Shown here piece by piece: positions 1 to 5,619 of a DNA stretch of 8,258 nucleotides. The notes beneath the pieces were generated by a model. The model worked only from the letters and a program-made list of their open reading frames with translations, was not told where the DNA came from and ran no database searches. The DNA lies in NCBI GenBank assembly GCA_036377075.1, contig DASUZB010000179.1, positions 1-8,258 of the forward strand. The letters run 5' to 3'. The stretch comes from DASUZB01 sp036377075. Lineage in GTDB: Bacteria; Actinomycetota; CALGFH01. The number at the start of each line of letters is the position of its first letter. The stretch's first letter is position 1. Position numbers and translations under genes: made by a program.

Positions 1-26
1 GACATGGCGCCAGTATGCCTGGGGTC

Positions 27-187
27 TAGGGAGGTGGGCCGGAGCCACACCCCGGCTGGACTTCAGGAGCGACGAAGGGGCCGAGGCACTAGGGTTAGGG
101 AGGTGGGCCGGAGCCGCGCGCTGGCTGGACGGAGGAGCGAGGGAGGAGCCCCTGGCGACGGAGGAGCGACGGGGGAAGCCAGCGCAC
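27..187. repeat. Degenerate tandem direct repeat, two units, intergenic
   Basis: The 20-mer TAGGGAGGTGGGCCGGAGCC occurs exactly at 27-46 and again at 96-115, a period of 69 bp. Both copies continue into a shared GGCTGGAC (54-61 and 123-130) and then an AGGAGCGA-type purine block. The second unit is longer: it holds GGAGGAGCGA twice (131-140, 160-169) where the first has one related block (64-73). The second unit is also bracketed by a 9-bp inverted repeat, GCGCTGGCT (118-126) and AGCCAGCGC (177-185), so a transcript could fold. Both strands lack a gene-like reading frame here. The 87-codon open frame at 4-267 only restates the repeat as Arg/Gly/Ser-rich sequence. This may be one copy of a dispersed intergenic repeat or a structured RNA; that part is inference. 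Confidence 0.65.
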
Positions 188-238
188 GAAGCGGCGTAGG
201 CCACCGACCGTCTGAACAAATCAGCGAGCCTCCAGCGA

Positions 239-281
239 GCGAGCGGCGGCGCTCGGGGGGGCGGTAAGCGCCGCCGCTCGC
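239..281 (-). terminator. Strong GC hairpin, second of two downstream of the TrmB-type gene
   Basis: A perfect 15-bp inverted repeat, GCGAGCGGCGGCGCT (239-253) and AGCGCCGCCGCTCGC (267-281), encloses a 13-nt loop that includes a run of seven G. It lies 66 nt past the stop of the minus-strand regulator gene and only 5 nt beyond the hairpin at 287-343. No T-rich tract follows on either strand, so as a terminator it would be the stem-only kind often predicted in actinobacteria. It could equally be the end of the repeat element at 27-187. The dyad is certain; its function is inferred. Confidence 0.6.
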
Positions 282-286
282 GTCAG

Positions 287-343
287 GGTTGGAGGCGGGG
301 GTCCAGCCCGGGGGGGCCAAGGCCGTTCCCCCGCCGTCCAACC
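287..343 (-). terminator. Hairpin immediately after the stop of the TrmB-type gene
   Basis: The left arm GGTTGGAGGCGGGGG (287-301) pairs with the right arm at 328-343 over 15 bp, with a single bulged base (g336). The 26-nt loop carries a second run of seven G. On the minus strand the stem begins 3 nt after the TGA stop at 347-349, the usual place for an intrinsic terminator. No U-tract follows. Together with the 239-281 stem it makes a tandem hairpin pair that would close the transcript of the regulator gene. Confidence 0.6.
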
Positions 344-346
344 GGG

Positions 347-1231
347 TCAGCCGGGTCGCGGGAACTGGACCGGGCGGTCGGTGTCGCCAGGCACCGCCTC
401 CCCGGCTTTGGTGGGGTCGCTGGTTGCCAGGTGGTCGGGGTGCGGGTGGCCGTGCTGCCAGAGGTGCTCGAACGCCTCGTGGAGCAGCTCGGCCAGGCCG
501 GCGTGGTGGATCAGCAACGACCCCGACCTGGCGGGGTCGTGGCGCCCTGGCGCGGCGAGGTCGAGCAGCACCGTGCGCCGGTCGAAGACGGTGAACTGGC
601 TGGGGACGTGGTCGACGGTGCGCACCGCGACGCCCTGCCCGGCGCGGCGGGCGCGCCGCCCGCGCTCGGCCGGTCCGGCGTGGGCCACGCGCTGGTGCAC
701 GGCGCGGACGCCGACCCCGGCGCGCAGCCGGGCGCGCACGGCCTGGCCGTCGAGCGCCGGCGACGGCGTGGCCGCGACCGTGACCACCTCGTGCTCGGCC
801 GCGCGTACGGCCTGCTCGAAGCGGTCGAGTACCTGGTCGCGCCGGCGCAGTGGCTCGACTGGGTCGTGGCGGTCGGTGCGGCGCGCGGCACGGCCCTCGA
901 GCGCGCGCAGGGCGCTGCCGAGGGCGGCGCTGCGCCGCCGCGCCTGCTCGCCGGCGAGTGCCTCGAGGCGGCCGATGGCCTCGTTGGGCGGGACGGCGCG
1001 GAAGCGGGCCGCGTGCGAGGAGGCCACCTCGGTGCACAGGCCGGAGCGGACCAGCGAGCGGATCAGCTCGTAGCAGCGGGAGCGGGGAAGGCTCGCCCGC
1101 TTGGCGACCTCGCCCACGCGGAAGGCCCTCGGCGCCAGCATGCCGACGTAGCAGCGTGCCTCACCGTGGCCGAGGCCGCTGCGGACCAGCCGATCGATCA
1201 GATCGGACGCGTCGGCTGGTTGGGCGGTCAT
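347..1231 (-). CDS. TrmB-family winged-helix transcriptional regulator (copy 1)
   Basis: This 294-residue protein has the TrmB layout. An N-terminal winged helix-turn-helix (about residues 10-75) opens with a leucine-rich helix and GHGEARCYVGML, the counterpart of the family's TxxEAxxYxxLL segment. The recognition-helix region is around SLPRSRCYELIRSLVRSG (47-64). A charged helical linker (about 85-115) follows. The C-terminal part resembles a PLD-like effector domain and ends in a SLLIHHAGLAELLHEAFEHLW segment typical of the family. TrmB proteins usually sense sugars or related metabolites; no ligand can be named here. The ATG at 1231 is backed by a good Shine-Dalgarno, AGGGGGAG, 5 nt upstream. 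The linker and middle are unusually Arg/Ala-rich. The gene has its own promoter (1337-1365) and two hairpins after its stop. The family is fairly sure; the target genes are unknown. Confidence 0.85.
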   Translation of the reverse strand: MTAQPADASDLIDRLVRSGLGHGEARCYVGMLAPRAFRVGEVAKRASLPRSRCYELIRSLVRSGLCTEVASSHAARFRAVPPNEAIGRLEALAGEQARRRSAALGSALRALEGRAARRTDRHDPVEPLRRRDQVLDRFEQAVRAAEHEVVTVAATPSPALDGQAVRARLRAGVGVRAVHQRVAHAGPAERGRRARRAGQGVAVRTVDHVPSQFTVFDRRTVLLDLAAPGRHDPARSGSLLIHHAGLAELLHEAFEHLWQHGHPHPDHLATSDPTKAGEAVPGDTDRPVQFPRPG

Positions 1232-1295
1232 CCGTGCTCCCCCTGCGTGGCCCGGTTGACTGGAACGGACCCTTTCCTACGGAGTCTTCCCCATG

Positions 1296-1324
1296 GTTGC
1301 CTTGCAGGAACCTCGCGAGGCAAC
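1296..1324. promoter_or_regulatory. Imperfect inverted repeat, possible operator of the TrmB-type gene
   Basis: The arms GTTGCCT (1296-1302) and AGGCAAC (1318-1324) are exact inverted complements. The inner positions also match partly (GC/GC and G/C pairs), giving a 29-bp imperfect dyad. It contains the perfect 10-bp palindrome CCTCGCGAGG (1311-1320). It lies just downstream of the predicted start of transcription (about 1330), between promoter and start codon, where a bound repressor would block the polymerase. Autoregulation by the neighbouring regulator is an inference. Confidence 0.45.
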
Positions 1325-1336
1325 AAAAGCACGCGA

Positions 1337-1365
1337 ACAGTAGGCAGGCGGCCCGGTCCCGTCAA
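1337..1365 (-). promoter_or_regulatory. Sigma-70-type promoter of the TrmB-type gene (copy 1)
   Basis: Read on the minus strand, TTGACG (1365-1360) and TACTGT (1342-1337) are separated by exactly 17 bp, close to the housekeeping consensus. Transcription would begin near 1330, leaving a leader of roughly 100 nt that includes the dyad at 1296-1324 before the ATG at 1231. The promoter lies 37 bp beyond the stop of the upstream regulator, so the two tandem genes can be transcribed separately. Confidence 0.7.
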
Positions 1366-1402
1366 GAAGCGGATGGCCTGCACAAGCCGGAAAATGCCGG
1401 CC

Positions 1403-2200
1403 TCAGCGCCACGCCGGGCGGGCACGCGCCCAGGCGAGGTCGAAGGCGTCGCCGAGGGTGGTCGACAGGCCGGCGTGCTCCAGCACCAGCCAGCTCTCCA
1501 GGCCGCCCGCGACGCCACCGGCGTCGAAGCTGATGGCGCTGACGCGCCGGTCGGCCACGCACAGGCCGACGGCGACCCGATCGGCGAAGCGGACCTCCTC
1601 GCCCCCCGCCTCGCGCTCGGCGACCCGGTCGCGGAAGTCGGGCGCGTCGAGGGCGCCGTGCGGGTAGAGCGAGCGGCGCCGGAGGCCCTCGCGGCCGGCC
1701 GGCGCCGCGGCGCCGGCCGGCGCCTGGTCGGCCAGCAGCACCTCGGCGCTGGCGCCGGCGACGATCGCCTCGCGGCGTGCCAGGGCCGCCTCGCGGTTGC
1801 GGATCAGCTCGACGAAGTCGAACGGGTCGCCGGAGGCCGGGGCGGCGTAGTAGCGGGCGAACAGGTCGGCCACCAGCGCGCCGGTGTCCGCCACCAGCAT
1901 GGCCTGGTCCTCGACGCCGCGCTGGCGCAGCTGCCGCGCCACCACCGCGGGGTCGGCGGCCTGGAAGCGGGCCACCCTGCCCGGCTGCTGCCGCAGCATC
2001 CGTTTGGCGACCAGCTGGTGGAGGGCGTGGTAGGCCTTGGTGCGCGTCACCCCGGCCAGCTCGGCGAGCTCGGCCGCGCGCAGCGGCGGGCGGCCCTCGG
2101 CGGCCAGGTACAGGCGCGCCTCGTTGCGCGTCAGGCCGAGCTGGACGAGGTCGGCGACCAGCTCGTCGTCGTGCTCCCACGGCAGTTCGCGGGCGGCCAT
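1403..2200 (-). CDS. TrmB-family winged-helix transcriptional regulator (copy 2)
   Basis: With the ATG at 2200 the product has 265 residues. The winged helix (about residues 12-80) is a clear TrmB type: LVADLVQLGLTRNEARLYLAA gives the amphipathic first helix and TRNEARLYL motif, and AELAELAGVTRTKAYHALHQL is the helix-turn-helix (about 43-63). The rest is an effector-like domain ending in GLESWLVLEHAGLSTTLGDAFDLAW, which matches the end of copy 1 in pattern. An in-frame GTG at 2245 would add 15 residues. I prefer 2200 because it puts the winged helix at the same distance from the N-terminus as in copy 1, and because a TAGGCT box ends 7 nt before it. No Shine-Dalgarno is present, so translation may be leaderless. 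It is a paralogue of copy 1 in the same orientation. Ligand and targets are unknown. Confidence 0.85.
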   Translation of the reverse strand: MAARELPWEHDDELVADLVQLGLTRNEARLYLAAEGRPPLRAAELAELAGVTRTKAYHALHQLVAKRMLRQQPGRVARFQAADPAVVARQLRQRGVEDQAMLVADTGALVADLFARYYAAPASGDPFDFVELIRNREAALARREAIVAGASAEVLLADQAPAGAAAPAGREGLRRRSLYPHGALDAPDFRDRVAEREAGGEEVRFADRVAVGLCVADRRVSAISFDAGGVAGGLESWLVLEHAGLSTTLGDAFDLAWARARPAWR

Positions 2201-2207
2201 GCGCGGC

Positions 2208-2237
2208 AGCCTAGTGCCGGACGAGACGGAAGACCAA
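2208..2237 (-). promoter_or_regulatory. Possible leaderless promoter of TrmB-type copy 2
   Basis: On the minus strand TTGGTC (2237-2232) and TAGGCT (2213-2208) are 18 bp apart. The ATG at 2200 follows the -10 box after 7 nt, so the transcript would start at or next to the start codon. The -10 fits TAnnnT; the -35 keeps only TTG. If the upstream GTG at 2245 were the true start, this box would lie inside the gene and the call would fail. Confidence 0.4.
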
Positions 2238-2276
2238 CCCAGCACGTCAGGATGGTTCTAACAGCACGATCCCCCT

Positions 2277-2294
2277 GAGTGGATCGATCCACTC
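2277..2294. promoter_or_regulatory. Perfect 18-bp palindrome between recG and the TrmB-type gene
   Basis: GAGTGGATCGATCCACTC is a perfect two-fold palindrome with no mismatch. It starts 10 bp past the recG stop and lies about 40 bp upstream of the -35 of the next regulator gene. It may be a binding site for a dimeric regulator, perhaps the TrmB-type protein. It may instead be a recG terminator stem (7-bp stem, TCGA loop, weakly extended by outer CCTG and CAGG), but no T-tract follows on the minus strand. Confidence 0.55.
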
Positions 2295-2304
2295 CCAGGC
2301 GTGG

Positions 2305-4491
2305 TCAGCCGCGGGAGAGCCACTCGGCCCGGTCGCCGCCGAGGCGGGCGAGCACCTCGGCGCGCAGTGCGCGGTGCTCCGGGGCGGCCAGCTGCGGGTC
2401 CGCCTCGACCAGGCGGAAGGCGTCGGCGCGCGCCTTGGCGACCCATTCGAAGTCGTCGATCAGGCGCGCCAGCTTGAGGTCGGAGAGGCCCGACTGGCGC
2501 GCGTCGAACACCGTGCCCTCGCCGCGGATGCGCAGGTCCTCGTTGGCCAGCTCGAAGCCGTCGCTGATGCGGACGATCGCCTCCATGCGGGCGCGGCCCT
2601 CCTCGCCCGCCGGGTCGGCGAACAGGATGCACAGCCCCGGCGCCGTGCCCCGGCCGACGCGCCCGCGCAGCTGGTGGAGCTGCGACAGCCCGAAACGGTC
2701 GGCGTCCTCGACCAGCATCACGGTGGCGTTGGGCACGTCCACCCCGACCTCGATCACGGTGGTGGAGACGAGCACGTCGAGCTTGCCGGCGCGGAAGGCG
2801 TCCATGGTCGCCTCCTTCTCGCGCGCGGGCATGTCCCCGTAGACCAGGCCGACGCGGAGCTCGGGGAAGACCTCGGCGCGCAGCCGCTCGGCCTCGGCCT
2901 TGGCGGAGCGCACCTCGAGCTTGTCCGACTCGTCCTTCAGCGCGCACACCACGTAGGCCTGGTGGCCGGCGGCCGCCTCCTCGCGCACCCGCTCGTAGGC
3001 CCGCTCGCGCAGGACCGGGTCGTCGCCGACCAGGTGGGTGGCGACCGGGTGGCGGCCGGGGGGCAGCTCGTCGAGGGTGGAGACGTCCAGGTCGCCGTAG
3101 AGGGTCAGCGCCAGGGTGCGCGGGATCGGCGTGGCGGTCATGATCAGCACGTGCGGGCTGTCGCCCTTCTCGCGCAGGCGGACCCGCTGGTGCACGCCGA
3201 AGCGGTGCTGCTCGTCGACCACCACGGCGCCGAGCCGCTTGAAGTCGACCCCCTCGGAGAGCAGCGCGTGCGTGCCGACCAGGATGTCCACCTCGCCGGC
3301 GGCGACCGCGGCGCGCACCCGCTCCCGCGCCGCGCCGGTGGTGGCCGCGGTCAGCACCTCGATCCTGGGGCCGGCGAAGTCGAACAGGCGCCCGTCGCCG
3401 GTGGGGGCCTCGCTGGTCCTGCCGGCCTGGTCGAGCCCGTCGAGCAGCGCCCGCAGGTTGATGAAGTGCTGGTCGGCGAGGACCTCGGTGGGGGCCATGA
3501 TGGCGCCCTGGAATCCCGACTGCACCGCGGCGAGCAGCATGTGCAACGACACCAGCGTCTTGCCCGAGCCGACCTCGCCCTGCAGCAGGCGGTGCATCGG
3601 CCGCGGGCGCGCCAGGTCGTCGCCGATCTCGGCCATCGCCCGGCTCTGCGCCTTGGTCGGGGTGAAGGGCAGGCTCTCGAGGAGCTGCTTGGTGAGCGGG
3701 CCGTCGGCGCGCAGCGGGTGGCCCCGCTCCCCCTCGGCCAGGGCGCGGCGCCGCAGCGCCAGGCCGACCTGGAGGATGAACAGCTCGTCGTAGACGAGCC
3801 GGCGGCGGGCGCGGCCGGCCGCCGCGAGGTCCTCCGGGCGGTGGATGGTCTCGACGGCGTCGCCGCGGGCGAGCAGGCCGTGGGCTCGGCGCAGCTCCTG
3901 CGGCAGGAAGTCGGGCAGGCGGCCGTGGCGGTCGAGCAGCGCGGCGATCACCCGGCGCAGCCGCCCGGAGGAGACCTCCTTGGTCGCCGGGTAGACGGCG
4001 ATCACCTCGCTGGCGAAGCCCTCGGCGTCGTCGCTCTCGCGCAGCACCTCGTAGCCGGGGTTGGCCATGGTGAGCCGGCCGGCGCGCCACTCCAGCTTGC
4101 CCGAGAACGCGGCCAGGGTCCCGACCGGCAGGCGGCTGGCGTGCCACGGCTGGTTGAACCAGGTGCACGACCAGACCCCGCTGCCCGCCTCGTCGGCCAC
4201 GCGGATCTCGAGGATCCGCAGGTTGCGCCGCGGCTGCTTCTTGACCAGGTGCTTGACCGTGCCGGTGAGGGTGACCACCGCGCCCTTCTTGGCGTGGGCG
4301 AGGTCGGTGAGCTCGCCGCGGGTGAGGTAGCGCCGCGGGTAGTGCTCCAGCAGGTCGCGCTCGGTCTGGTAGCCGAACGCCTGCTGCAGGACCGGGGCGA
4401 GGCGGCGGGCCTCCGGGGACCTGGCGAGCGGCACGCCGAGCGGGTCGGCGCCGGTCGCCCGTGCCGCGTCGGTACCCGTCGTGTCGACCAC
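2305..4491 (-). CDS. recG: ATP-dependent DNA helicase RecG
   Basis: RecG is the branched-DNA helicase that remodels stalled replication forks and Holliday junctions. The order of parts is complete. An N-terminal region with LLEHYPRRY (about 48-56) leads into the OB-fold wedge domain (GAVVTLTGTV). Then come helicase motif I GEVGSGKT (305-312), Ia PTEVLADQH (334-342), II DEQH (426-429), III TATPIPR (452-458), V STTVIEVGVDVP (576-587) and VI QLRGRVGRG (607-615), and the RecG C-terminal module with GFELANEDLRIRGEG. From the GTG at 4491 the protein has 728 residues, normal for the family. The open frame reaches back to 4620, but that extra 43-residue leader looks non-coding, and a TATACT box lies 6 nt before the GTG. 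Motif I has GEVGSGKT, as is normal in RecG. No Shine-Dalgarno precedes the start, suggesting leaderless translation. Confidence 0.97.
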   Translation of the reverse strand: MVDTTGTDAARATGADPLGVPLARSPEARRLAPVLQQAFGYQTERDLLEHYPRRYLTRGELTDLAHAKKGAVVTLTGTVKHLVKKQPRRNLRILEIRVADEAGSGVWSCTWFNQPWHASRLPVGTLAAFSGKLEWRAGRLTMANPGYEVLRESDDAEGFASEVIAVYPATKEVSSGRLRRVIAALLDRHGRLPDFLPQELRRAHGLLARGDAVETIHRPEDLAAAGRARRRLVYDELFILQVGLALRRRALAEGERGHPLRADGPLTKQLLESLPFTPTKAQSRAMAEIGDDLARPRPMHRLLQGEVGSGKTLVSLHMLLAAVQSGFQGAIMAPTEVLADQHFINLRALLDGLDQAGRTSEAPTGDGRLFDFAGPRIEVLTAATTGAARERVRAAVAAGEVDILVGTHALLSEGVDFKRLGAVVVDEQHRFGVHQRVRLREKGDSPHVLIMTATPIPRTLALTLYGDLDVSTLDELPPGRHPVATHLVGDDPVLRERAYERVREEAAAGHQAYVVCALKDESDKLEVRSAKAEAERLRAEVFPELRVGLVYGDMPAREKEATMDAFRAGKLDVLVSTTVIEVGVDVPNATVMLVEDADRFGLSQLHQLRGRVGRGTAPGLCILFADPAGEEGRARMEAIVRISDGFELANEDLRIRGEGTVFDARQSGLSDLKLARLIDDFEWVAKARADAFRLVEADPQLAAPEHRALRAEVLARLGGDRAEWLSRG

Positions 4492-4497
4492 GGGGGC

Positions 4498-4503
4498 AGT
4501 ATA
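4498..4503 (-). promoter_or_regulatory. -10 box of recG, leaderless configuration
   Basis: TATACT, a near-consensus -10 hexamer, ends 6 nt before the recG GTG at 4491, so transcription should start on the start codon itself. No convincing -35 is visible at 16-19 bp upstream (the region reads roughly CGGTGCC), so the promoter would depend on the strong -10. It is the most AT-rich spot in the intergenic region. Confidence 0.6.
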
Positions 4504-4535
4504 GGGGCGTCCGCGGACAGGGCACCGGCATCGCG

Positions 4536-4565
4536 TTGCCCTGCTCGGAGCGTGCGTGCTACCGT
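4536..4565 (+). promoter_or_regulatory. Promoter of rpmB
   Basis: TTGCCC (4536-4541) and TACCGT (4560-4565) are 18 bp apart on the plus strand, an actinobacterial-style sigma-A promoter. Transcription would start near 4572, giving a leader of about 95 nt. It diverges from the recG promoter; the two -10 boxes are about 57 bp apart. Confidence 0.55.
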
Positions 4566-4576
4566 GACCCGGCGCT

Positions 4577-4638
4577 GCGCCCGCCGGGCATGCCTGCCCA
4601 GGGCAGGGCGCGCGCCCCACGACCGCGAGCTTTCTCGC
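4577..4638 (+). other. Structured leader of rpmB mRNA
   Basis: The predicted rpmB leader contains CCTGCCCAGGGCAGG (4593-4607), a dyad with one central base that folds as a 5-bp stem with a CCAGG loop. Outer GCGCCC (4577-4582) and GGGCGC (4606-4611) can pair in an alternative fold. A second small stem, GCGAG-CTTT-CTCGC (4625-4638), sits 16 nt before the Shine-Dalgarno. Ribosomal protein leaders are often regulatory, but I recognise no described motif here, and GC-rich DNA makes such stems easily. Confidence 0.3.
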
Positions 4639-4667
4639 ACGAGCGCATCTAGGTGAAGGACTCGATC

Positions 4668-4859
4668 ATGGCCGCCGTCTGCGACATCTGCGGCAAGCAC
4701 CCGGGCTTCGGCATGTCGGTGAGCTTCTCCCACAAGCGCAGCCCGCGCCGCTGGAACCCGAACATCCAGCGCATCAAGATCCTGGAGGGCCGCACGCCGC
4801 GGCGCCGCAACGTCTGCACCTCCTGCATCAAGGCCAACAAGGTGCGCCGCGCCGTCTAG
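4668..4859 (+). CDS. rpmB: 50S ribosomal protein bL28, zinc-binding (C+) type
   Basis: bL28 is a small basic protein of the large ribosomal subunit. The 63-residue product begins MAAVCDICGKHPGFGMSVS and carries the typical RRWNPNIQRIKI core. It ends in a VCTSCIKANKV segment. The cysteines C5, C8, C50 and C53 form two CxxC pairs, marking the zinc-containing paralogue rather than the cysteine-free form made under zinc starvation. The ATG at 4668 has GAAGGA ending 7 nt upstream. A GTG at 4653 is in frame but would absorb the Shine-Dalgarno and add five residues outside the family start. The gene has its own promoter and is followed by a hairpin (4890-4913). The FakA/DAK2-type gene often found between rpmB and recG in Gram-positive bacteria is absent here. 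Confidence 0.97.
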   Translation: MAAVCDICGKHPGFGMSVSFSHKRSPRRWNPNIQRIKILEGRTPRRRNVCTSCIKANKVRRAV

Positions 4860-4889
4860 GCGCCCGCCGCTCCCCCCTTACGTCCTGAC

Positions 4890-4913
4890 TCCCGCCGCCG
4901 CCGGGCGGCGGGA
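4890..4913 (+). terminator. Hairpin after rpmB
   Basis: TCCCGCCGCC (4890-4899) and GGCGGCGGGA (4904-4913) form a perfect 10-bp stem with a GCCG loop, 30 nt after the rpmB stop. No U-tract follows, so if it terminates it is the stem-only type. It separates rpmB from the DUF6483-like gene. Confidence 0.6.
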
Positions 4914-4917
4914 CCGC

Positions 4918-4923
4918 TATCCT
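4918..4923 (+). promoter_or_regulatory. Possible -10 box of the DUF6483-like gene
   Basis: TATCCT fits TAnnnT and lies directly behind the rpmB hairpin, 33 nt before the proposed CTG start, leaving room for the Shine-Dalgarno. No -35 is recognisable because the hairpin occupies that region. Weak call on position and hexamer only. Confidence 0.3.
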
Positions 4924-4943
4924 CCTGGTCGCAGCGTCACGTT

Positions 4944-4950
4944 CGGGGAG
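4944..4950 (+). promoter_or_regulatory. Shine-Dalgarno that points to a CTG start
   Basis: The segment cGGGGAGG ends 6 nt before the CTG at 4957 but 27 nt before the first in-frame ATG at 4978. No ATG, GTG or TTG in this frame lies at a usable distance, so the site argues for initiation at CTG. Confidence 0.55.
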
Positions 4951-4956
4951 GCCGAG

Positions 4957-5619
4957 CTGTACCAGCGGGACTACCTGATGCGCCAGATCGAGCTGGCCGC
5001 GCAGGCGCTCGCCCGCGTCCTGGCGCTCGCCAAGGGCGGCAAGCGCGACGAGGCGATCGGCCTGTTCGACGAGGCCTACAAGCCGATCGCCGGGGTCAGC
5101 GGGAAGGTCGTCGCCACCCTCGACGAGGAGCAGCTGCTCACCCTGCTCACCTCCGGGTCGGCGCCCGACCCGCGGCGGCTGACGGTCGCCATCGAGCTGC
5201 TGGTCACCGAGGCCGACCTGCGCGCCGAGGCCGGCGAGGAGCAGCAGGCGGCCGCCCACTACCGGCGCGCCCTCGGGCTGACCGCCTACCTCGCCGGCCA
5301 CCTCGGCCGCCTCCCGGACGGCGACCTGCCCCGCAAGCTGGCCGACCGGGCGGGCATGCTGGCCCTCACCCCCGCCCAGCGCCTGCACCTGGCGCGCCTG
5401 CACGAGGCGCTGGGGCAGTACGGCGACGCCGAGGACGTCCTGTTCGAGGTGCTCGACGACGACCCCGAGGCTACCGCCGCCATCGACCACGGCATCGCCT
5501 TCTACCAGCGCCTCCTCGCCAAGGACGACGCCGAGCTCGAGGCCGGCAACCTGCCCCGCGACGAGGTCCGCAGCGCCCTTGCCGAGCTGCTGCGCCGCCA
5601 GGTCCAGCCGGCCGACTAG
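4957..5619 (+). CDS. DUF6483-like helical protein, probable CTG start
   Basis: This protein of about 220 residues looks all-helical and TPR-like, rich in Leu, Ala and Glu with no membrane segment or signal peptide. The N-terminus read from the CTG is (M)YQRDYLMRQIELAAQALAR, which matches my recollection of the start of DUF6483 family proteins. Starting at the ATG at 4978 would cut off YQRDYL. Helical-repeat segments such as ADLRAEAGEEQQAAAHYRRAL and RLHEALGQYGDAEDVLFEVL carry the small-large spacing of TPR units. No catalytic motif is visible and the function is unknown. The gene stands alone between the rpmB hairpin and convergent thiD. Its TAG stop shares the CTAG at 5616-5619 with the stop of a minus-strand remnant. 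The reading frame is secure; the family name is moderately so. Confidence 0.8.
   Translation: MYQRDYLMRQIELAAQALARVLALAKGGKRDEAIGLFDEAYKPIAGVSGKVVATLDEEQLLTLLTSGSAPDPRRLTVAIELLVTEADLRAEAGEEQQAAAHYRRALGLTAYLAGHLGRLPDGDLPRKLADRAGMLALTPAQRLHLARLHEALGQYGDAEDVLFEVLDDDPEATAAIDHGIAFYQRLLAKDDAELEAGNLPRDEVRSALAELLRRQVQPAD

Noticed and set aside
4..267. A small plus-strand open frame over the repeat region
   Set aside because: Its translation is Arg/Gly/Ser-rich and repeats because the DNA repeats. No ribosome site was seen, and it ends inside the loop of the 239-281 hairpin.
255..316. G-quadruplex from two seven-G runs (255-261 and 310-316)
   Set aside because: Only two long G runs plus one shorter run lie in the stretch, and both seven-G runs sit in hairpin loops. 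A four-tract quadruplex is not clearly supported, and the run lengths may be sequencing-sensitive.
1256..1282. Plus-strand promoter-like TTGACT...TACGGA
   Set aside because: It would drive transcription into the antisense of the second TrmB gene, with no plus-strand gene to serve. It is more likely chance.
431..2278. A 615-codon open frame on the plus strand across both TrmB-type genes
   Set aside because: It is an antisense shadow with low-complexity composition, passes through the promoter and intergenic region between the two regulators, and shows no domain.
2374..4656. A 760-codon open frame on the plus strand, antisense to almost all of recG
   Set aside because: It mirrors recG codon by codon in GC-rich DNA, is dominated by Gly, Ala, Val, Glu and Arg, has no recognisable domain, and recG is unmistakable on the other strand.
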